From Blastobasis lacticolella (taxonomy: Eukaryota; Arthropoda; Insecta; Lepidoptera; Blastobasidae), in the NCBI GenBank assembly GCA_905147135.1, contig LR990044.1, positions 16,248,122 to 16,312,121 of the forward strand: 64,000 nt of DNA, given 5' to 3'. The position numbers and the translations under genes were made by a program. Positions 58,258-64,000 of the stretch are shown here, in pieces (positions within the stretch are counted from its first letter, which is position 1; each line of letters starts with the position of its first letter). The notes below the pieces were generated by a model that worked only from the letters and a program-made list of their open reading frames with translations, was not told the DNA's origin and did no database searches.

Positions 58258-58467
58258 CATAATAATAGAGTTCCATCATGAAGTGACAATACAAAGTGTT
58301 AAATATGTAGATAACTCAGTAAAGAGTAATAGGTACATGATTAACAAGTGTTTGTTACTTATTCAATTATCGATCTCATCTTTCATAGGGAACACGCGTA
58401 TGAGTATTTTTTTCACAATGCCGTACCTAGTATAACACCCGCAAAAAATATCATAGCAACTTTGTAG

Positions 58468-58517
58468 GTTTACAGTGGTAGGGTAACATACTTTATTGTT
58501 ACCCTACCACTGTAAAC
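58468..58517. repeat. Perfect 20-base inverted repeat
   Basis: GTTTACAGTGGTAGGGTAAC (58468-58487) and GTTACCCTACCACTGTAAAC (58498-58517) with a 10-base loop. The right arm is also the start of a tandem unit. Confidence 0.85.
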
Positions 58518-58750
58518 CCAATCCTACTGTGTAGTTGCGTTATTTTTTATTCTAAAAAGAAATATACTTAGCGATGACAGCTGTCACAGATATAAAGTTA
58601 TATTTCAGGGTTGCACACGCACAATAAAGTATGTTACCCTACCACTGTAAACCCAAGCCTACTGTGTAGTTGCGTTATTTTTTATTCTAAGAAGAAATAT
58701 ACCTAGCGATGACAGCTGTCACAGATATTAAGTTATATTTCAGGGTTGGA
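58487..58750. repeat. Tandem duplication, about 130-base unit
   Basis: TTACCCTACCACTGTAAACC, CCTACTGTGTAGTTGCGTTA and GCGATGACAGCTGTCACAGA occur in both units, near 58499 and 58634, with only a few differences. ATATTTCAGGGTTG closes each. Recent by identity. Confidence 0.8.
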
Positions 58751-59165
58751 AAAATATTTGTTAAAAGTGAGCAACCCGACAACAGATATTTTTCTGTAAC
58801 AACGACCCTGCTAATGTATAAAGTCACTCGCACTTCGCGGGTGTCAGGGAGCCTCAACTTGTGTTGTATATTAGGGTAGAGGGTGAGAGTGTTAAGTGAA
58901 AATAGGACAAAACATAACGCAGCTGTAAGCCAGGAAAATGAGGGCAAAACTTTCTAATGGTGACCGCACGACCACATTAACCCGGGGAAGTAGACTAGGG
59001 AATGGGGAACAATTTCACTGTACCATGCATTAAAATGGTTACCTTTTTCACTAAGTATGAATTGTTAGCTTTCTCTCTCCTGTCAATGGTTCACCTCAGT
59101 CACAATACAAATAAATCAATATGCTTGGACAATTCACACAGCGCCATCTAGCACCAAAGTAAGTA
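58751..59165. other. Gene-free stretch
   Basis: ATTCACACAGCGCCATCTAG (about 59131-59150) is a motif common in dispersed lepidopteran repeats (recalled). No gene. Confidence 0.35.
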
Positions 59166-59167
59166 AA

Positions 59168-59192
59168 TATATATATATATATATATATATAT
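59168..59192. repeat. (TA)n microsatellite
   Basis: About twelve perfect TA units. Confidence 0.9.
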
Positions 59193-61015
59193 TGATTCTA
59201 TTTCATTTTATTCCTTCCACTTGTATTACCTAATTTGTACTACGCGCACTGAGTTCACATACTCGTACATACTCCTGTCTGCTGTGTAAGATAAAAAAAA
59301 ACTAAATAATGCACATTAATTCGTTTCAACAACGCGCATTAAAATACCAGTAAAACGTTAACCCGTTGCAAATTTCTGTGTACCCTCAATTTCGGTAGCA
59401 CGCGTACTCCGGGTACCCTCAATTTGTTGGACCAATCAAAAATTCAAACAATTTCCCCGAAGGCATTGCGGCGGGCATTTTTCATTTAACTCTGGTACCT
59501 AAAGCGGCCAGAAATGCGGTCGCAGCTCCCGGCTAGTGACGACGTGGAGACAAAAACTCCACGACCACTGTGTGCCCAGCTGAACTGAAATATTTTATCT
59601 TGTCGGACCGAAATTTTAATCAGTCGGGAAAGCCGAACGTGGCCGATGCGGCTTCGTGTAAACTCGTTACAGTGAAATATTTCTCAATTCAATTCGGTGT
59701 AATGAGGACTTAAATGTTGTTTGCTTTTATGAGTAGAGAATAATTGATGGATTTTCCTAGAATTATTGAAACCATCCACTAATTGGATTATGCTAGAAGG
59801 CAAAGCCTTTCAACCCTTTCTAAGGCAATATGTAATGTGTTTGTGGTGTTATTGTGTGTAAATAAATGTTCTATTTCTATTCAAAGTTTAATTATTTGCG
59901 GATAATTTGGTGGAGTAAAGTTATTGGTAGGTAAGTACCACCAAAACATGTTTTTTCTCAAGTACATAACATATATCGATTATAGTTTTATTTCTAAGCT
60001 TTGGTAAAGGAGCGTTACCTTTGCGTACATTTTATGTTGTTGTGTCGGTTTTAAGCACCATAATCTACCAGCTTGTTTCTGAATTGAGAATTTCAAGTTG
60101 AGAACGTTGGCTTAAGAGGCCGTACGTGATTTTTGGCGGGAAATCGTGACTGAGCGTAAAATATAAGTTGGCAATTTTGTTCTATTTAGGCCAAAACATT
60201 AAGTTTTTTTTTTAATAGGCTTGCATTTGACCTCAACTCACCTGATTTAAATTGATAAAAAAATCAGGACCAAGATAATTAAATTGAACTTAAGATAATT
60301 AAATAATATGAGATTCGGTCTAAAACAATAGAAATAAACTAACTTCATTATGGTACATCAAAGATTTTGTCATATCTACATATTCCATGGATTTACTATT
60401 CTACCCAAGTAAGAAATCCATTGCAAAATGCACATACAATTTCAGCGGAAATAATAATTGGAAATGCAAAACCTTCAAAGTTTTTTGTTCGCGAATACAT
60501 TGTATTGGAACTTAAAAATCAAAGCTAGTTTTAGAAATACCTAGCGAAAAACTTGCTAAAGTAGGTAAAAACTTGGCAAGGTTTGCATATTTCCTTTTCA
60601 AGGGAAACGTGTCAATCCTAAGTACTGATCAGGTAGATAAGCATTTCTCAGCTAATCAGCTGGTTATAGCTAGATTTCTCAATGCAGTCTCAATTCAGCT
60701 AGAATTCTCGAGTAAGACTAACCGACCTACACCACACATTTGCACCACGTATTTTAGGGTAAAGGAAAACATTGTGACGACATCTGCTCGTATCTCGGAA
60801 GAAATTCGGGGATTTGCGGGGAATCTCCCAACCTGCACCTTGTCAGCATCGTGGATTAAGCCGTAATTCCCTTACACGGGATTAGTGGAAAGAGGCCCGA
60901 GTTGGGTTTCAGGGCGATGATCATGATGATAATTACAATGAATATCTTTAGCCCCGACTTCGTACGCGTAAAATTAGGTAGAGCTTGCGCGGGAACTCAT
61001 TTAGTGGCCTACGTT
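59193..61015. other. Gene-free stretch
   Basis: Short frames only (for example 60573-60866), without motifs. A GATGATCATGATGATAAT tail near 60915 follows a short GC-richer piece and may be a retroposon end. Confidence 0.35.
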
Positions 61016-61017
61016 GT

Positions 61018-61100
61018 CTTATGTAATAAATACGGCAGACAAACAGGCATGCGGACCACCTGCTGGAAAGTGGTCACCGCCGCCTATGGCACCCTATGGC
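61018..61100 (-). mobile_element. LINE 3' end fragment (minus)
   Basis: TTATGTAATAAATACGGCAG, ACAAACAGGCATGCGGACCA, CCTGCTGGAAAGTGGTCACC, GCCGCCTATGG: the reverse of the shared LINE tail. Confidence 0.65.
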
Positions 61101-61700
61101 ACCGCCTACTATAAGCAACGTTTGATATATCTCTGGTTGGAAAATATCTGTGTGCCAAATTCAATATCTGTTTTTGGGCAGCGAAGTAACAAATTTGAGG
61201 TGACAGGTGACTCCAACAATTTTATACTTAGTTACAAGTTATCCAAACTGAGATCGAATTTCGCATTAATTACAGAAACAATCTATCAAATTGGATACGC
61301 GCTATCTAAGGAAATTCCTTTAGAGTTTGACCTTGGGAAGTGAAATGTTGGCGTTTTATATATTTTATCGGTTTTACAAGTAACCAAAATTGCTTCTCAG
61401 TGACGAACGAGTACCTATGATGTAATTATATGTAAATATAAATGTAATTTAATTTAATCTCCACCGTTTTGACCTCCTGATGATGTCTGTTTGCTGTGTA
61501 AATTATATTTTTGTAACTCTTATCCTTATTTATTAAACAAGAAAGAGTTAACATACATACATACCTATATTTCGTGCCAAATGGATAGCGTGCCTTGACC
61601 TCTTAGTCAAGAACCGCGGTCGGAAACCCGGAACATACCCTTACAATGTTTATAACCGCGATAGTTTAAAACAGTTTTATCTAGTAACGAATCCCCCCGC
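61101..61700. other. Gene-free stretch
   Basis: A segment at 61575-61650 (GTCAAGAACCGCGGTCGG, AAACCCGGAACATACCC) shares a motif with 45729-45765 in reverse. No gene. Confidence 0.35.
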
Positions 61701-61714
61701 CCGCATGAATCAGC

Positions 61715-61865
61715 CCGCAACAGTCCACTGCAGGACTAAGGGATTTCTTCCACGAAAGGATAGGTTATTGCTAAAATCTCTGCGCTTGGCCAGCGGGTTG
61801 GATATCGCAGTGTTGTAAATATAACAAAGGAAAACGCTTCTGCCCACTTTCCATTCCATTCAACC
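61715..61865 (-). mobile_element. GAT-tailed retroposon, truncated copy
   Basis: AACAGTCCACTGCAGGACTA, CACGAAAGGATAGGTTATTG, AATCTCTGCGCTTGGCCAGC, AAAGGAAAACGCTTCTGCCC: the same blocks as 21420-21600, 5' truncated at a similar place. Confidence 0.7.
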
Positions 61866-62270
61866 AGCTATTAACAAAAATTACAAGGCGTGCACCACCC
61901 AAATAAAAAGAGAAAAGAACAGAAAATAGACCTAAAGTAACATTTTTTAATTAACAATATCAAACATTCACAGACCGAAATTAAAAGATTTGTATAACGG
62001 AAGAAAAGAGAGAGGGAGAGAACAAGAAACTGAAAACGACTGAAATTGCGTTAGCTTGAAAGATATTAGAATAAATAACATGTTTTTCATTAATTTACAG
62101 TAATATTTATTTGTGAGTAATTGATCAAGCAAATCGCACACAGAAAACACACATGAAAGTCGACATGAAGAGAATAATTCGTAATAATTTCTCAAATGAA
62201 AAATAATATTAAGGACATGCTTTTATCGCGCGCTATAGTACCTACTCACCAAGACCATTCCAAAGAGCTC
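61866..62270. other. Gene-free stretch
   Basis: Nothing recognised. Confidence 0.3.
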
Positions 62271-62274
62271 AAAC

Positions 62275-62480
62275 ACAAAGGCGTTTATTAGTTCCTATGA
62301 CCACCTTCCGCCTCCATCATCAGACCAACGCCATGGTACCATATTAATGCATTGTCATCCATGTTACATAGGTACCTGTACAAAATTTCAGCTCAATCGG
62401 ATACCAAGAAATGGTCGAACAATCGTTTGCAAATTTTGACGGACAACTTACATAGATACGAACAGTTTAAGTTAAATAAA
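62275..62480 (-). repeat. Dispersed repeat, reversed copy of 24970 family
   Basis: TTATTAGTTCCTATGACCAC, CTCCATCATCAGACCAACGC, CATGGTACCATATTAATGCA, TTGTCATCCATGTTACATAG, TTTCAGCTCAATCGGATACC are the reverse of the blocks at 24970-25285. Confidence 0.7.
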
Positions 62481-62504
62481 GCTTGCACAACACCACCGAT
62501 AAGA

Positions 62505-62700
62505 TCCCGCTGAAAACCAGCGCTGCAGCTAATGCTGAGTCGGGCCCTTTTTGATATCGCATTACTTCATATTCGAATCGCTTTATTTAACAAAGTTTTA
62601 AATATACATAAGTAGAGTATAGATATAGAATAGTAACTCATTCAATGTAAATATTACGAGTATTGTGATGTCAAAATAAATAATGTCTATGTCTATGTCA
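62505..62700 (+). mobile_element. LINE 3' end with (TGTCTA)n tail
   Basis: CCGCTGAAAACCAGCGCTGC, GTCGGGCCCTTTTTGATATC, then AATAAATAATGTCTATGTCT and ATGTC. The body is related to 1936-2209 but the tail is of a different kind. Confidence 0.55.
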
Positions 62701-63115
62701 AAAATATTGGGGATCTGTATCGCAATTATATTCGTATTGAATCCTGTTAGATGACATATCTTTTTTTCTAATTAAAGTCGACGGAACGGACGGCAGTCCG
62801 CCAAGTGAACTTCCCCTTCCGCCATTTCAGTCACATATTCGATATTAACAAGCGTACATATCCGGCTCTAACTATTCGCAGAAATAAGTAATAGTAAATT
62901 ATGTAGGACGAAAATCCGAAGCATAAAGAAAAAATACTTTACATTTATAAATTTTGTAGACTTTTTATAAACAAAAAATCATGTCTTGCAAAAATGTTCA
63001 GTTCATAATTTGCAGCAGGGATATATTTTTTACTTGCTTTTGTCCGCGACTTCCTAAACTTCATTGTTGCGTTAATGAATAACAAACATGCTTACAAACT
63101 TTCTCATTTATAATA
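62701..63115. other. Gene-free stretch
   Basis: Nothing recognised. Confidence 0.3.
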
Positions 63116-63129
63116 TTAGTTGAATTCTA

Positions 63130-63215
63130 GTTCCTTTGAGAGTCAGTAATGGTCGGGACCCGAACCCGTGACCTCTGCCTCGGCATTCAGTGAAACATTT
63201 GAAACACTCATTATA
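63130..63215 (-). mobile_element. tRNA-like SINE head, other family
   Basis: On the minus strand GGTCACGGGTTCGGGTCCCG is a clear B-box region; the A box part (TGAATGCCGAGGCAGAGG) is decayed. No acceptor-stem pairing. Confidence 0.5.
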
Positions 63216-63349
63216 GGGTTAATTGTAGTTATAATACGAAATAATTAACTCCACTAGGCAGACAGTTGATGACGCAGTAACTAAATTAGTAACAAATTGC
63301 AAGCCCTGATATGACGACTAGAGTAACACAGTGATTACAAACATAATAA

Positions 63350-63680
63350 TAATCATCTTGGCGTTAATGTCCCGGTCGTGCTCTCGCACACAAGGGCCCG
63401 GGGTCCGCCTTGACCATGATCCAGGATTTGGCAGATCAGGTAATTATAGTGAAGCGGCTGCCATCTGACCTCCCTGGCCCTCCGTGGCCCTGCTACCAGG
63501 GAACCTGACCAGATTGGATCATGGTTACACATTCAGTCGCCTGAATGTGCAGGTTTTATTACGATGTTTTCCCTCATCACATCGGCGGAGCATCGGTTAG
63601 CATTCATCTAACGTAGGTACATAACTCAGAAAAGATTGGTATTGGCTGAAGTGGGATTCGAACCAGATACCTCACTCAAA
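63350..63680 (-). mobile_element. tRNA-derived SINE, near full length
   Basis: AATCATCTTGGCGTTAATGT, GGGCCCGGGGTCCGCCTTGA, CCATGATCCAGGATTTGGCA, GGATCATGGTTACACATTCA, then the head with GGGATTCGAACCAGATACCT (B box in reverse). A CCCTCCCTGGCCCTCCGTGG piece is locally duplicated. Confidence 0.8.
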
Positions 63681-64000
63681 AATGTTTTCCTTACAGTGAT
63701 TACAAACACCACACATTATTGCTGTACAAAGCCAGCCGTGATTTCATTTCATTCATTTTTATTAAGAAACGCACTTGATACAATTTTTGAATAATAATTA
63801 ATGTTTCTCAGCATTATGCTGAGCCATGCAGATAAGTCACGTAGAAATCAAAGTGCCTACTTACGTGAGGTAGAAGCTTTTAATGCTGACAGAACGCAGA
63901 AGCTCCCCCAAATGGAATAGATAAACACATTCGTTAAAGTTCAGGCGGTATACGCAACGAATTTAATTTTCCTCCCGTGTTTGCTCGTACGTTTGGGGGA
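63681..64000. other. Gene-free stretch to window end
   Basis: Nothing recognised. Confidence 0.3.

Larger units (their letters stand above)
56745..58345 (-). mobile_element. SINE split by a Penelope-like element
   Basis: The SINE body (GACCATAATCCAGGATCTGA, GAGCAACTGCCATCTGACCT, ATTCAACTAATGTAGACAAC) stops at about 56942. It resumes at about 58302 with GTAGATAACTCAGTAAAGAG and TAATAGGTACATG. ATGTAGACAACTCAG and ATGTAGATAACTCAG flank the insert, consistent with a target duplication of about 15 bases with one change. Confidence 0.65.

Overview
This is AT-rich nuclear DNA of an insect, almost certainly a moth or butterfly (Lepidoptera). The reasons are one spliced insect gene with GT-AG introns and a dense mosaic of decayed transposons of kinds typical of Lepidoptera: tRNA-derived SINEs, jockey/CR1-type and RTE-type LINE ends with simple-repeat tails, Helitron-like fragments, a maT-type mariner and a Penelope-like element. 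No operons, bacterial promoters, CRISPR arrays or rRNA were seen.

One host gene can be supported. On the minus strand, 17470 to 13973, two coding exons (17470-16447 and 14484-13973) with a 1,962-base intron encode a 511-residue protein. It has a signal peptide, a short cysteine-bearing N-terminus, ten leucine-rich repeats, a C-terminal LRR cap and a hydrophobic tail typical of GPI-anchored proteins. The order of parts and the N-terminal motifs fit connectin, a neuronal and muscle cell-adhesion protein. A splice acceptor 9 bases before the ATG shows that the 5' UTR continues in an upstream exon that was not located.

Layout: 1-1140 broken LINE reverse transcriptase (minus). 1.9-5.9 kb LINE ends, a SINE, an 855-base foldback element and a pentamer microsatellite. 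6-13 kb LINE ends, small inverted-repeat (MITE-like) elements, GGGTAG-rich Helitron-like ends and quiet AT-rich DNA. 14-17.5 kb connectin. 17.5-20.6 kb quiet upstream DNA. 20.6-31 kb a hairpin, nested insertions, a 236-base tandem repeat and several LINE 3' ends. 31-39 kb mostly quiet, with minisatellite-like repeats. 39-50 kb Helitron-like elements, a clearly nested retroposon and LINE ends. 50-64 kb SINEs, a mariner remnant with both ends preserved, a Penelope-like element with inverted terminal repeats inside a SINE, and tandem repeats with a perfect hairpin.

Apart from connectin, the recognised coding sequence is dead transposon protein with stops or frameshifts. I found no convincing undescribed multi-gene system. 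The most informative observations are structural: the Penelope-like element inside a SINE, the foldback element, and a GAT-tailed retroposon family whose insertions carry perfect target duplications and can be ordered in time.
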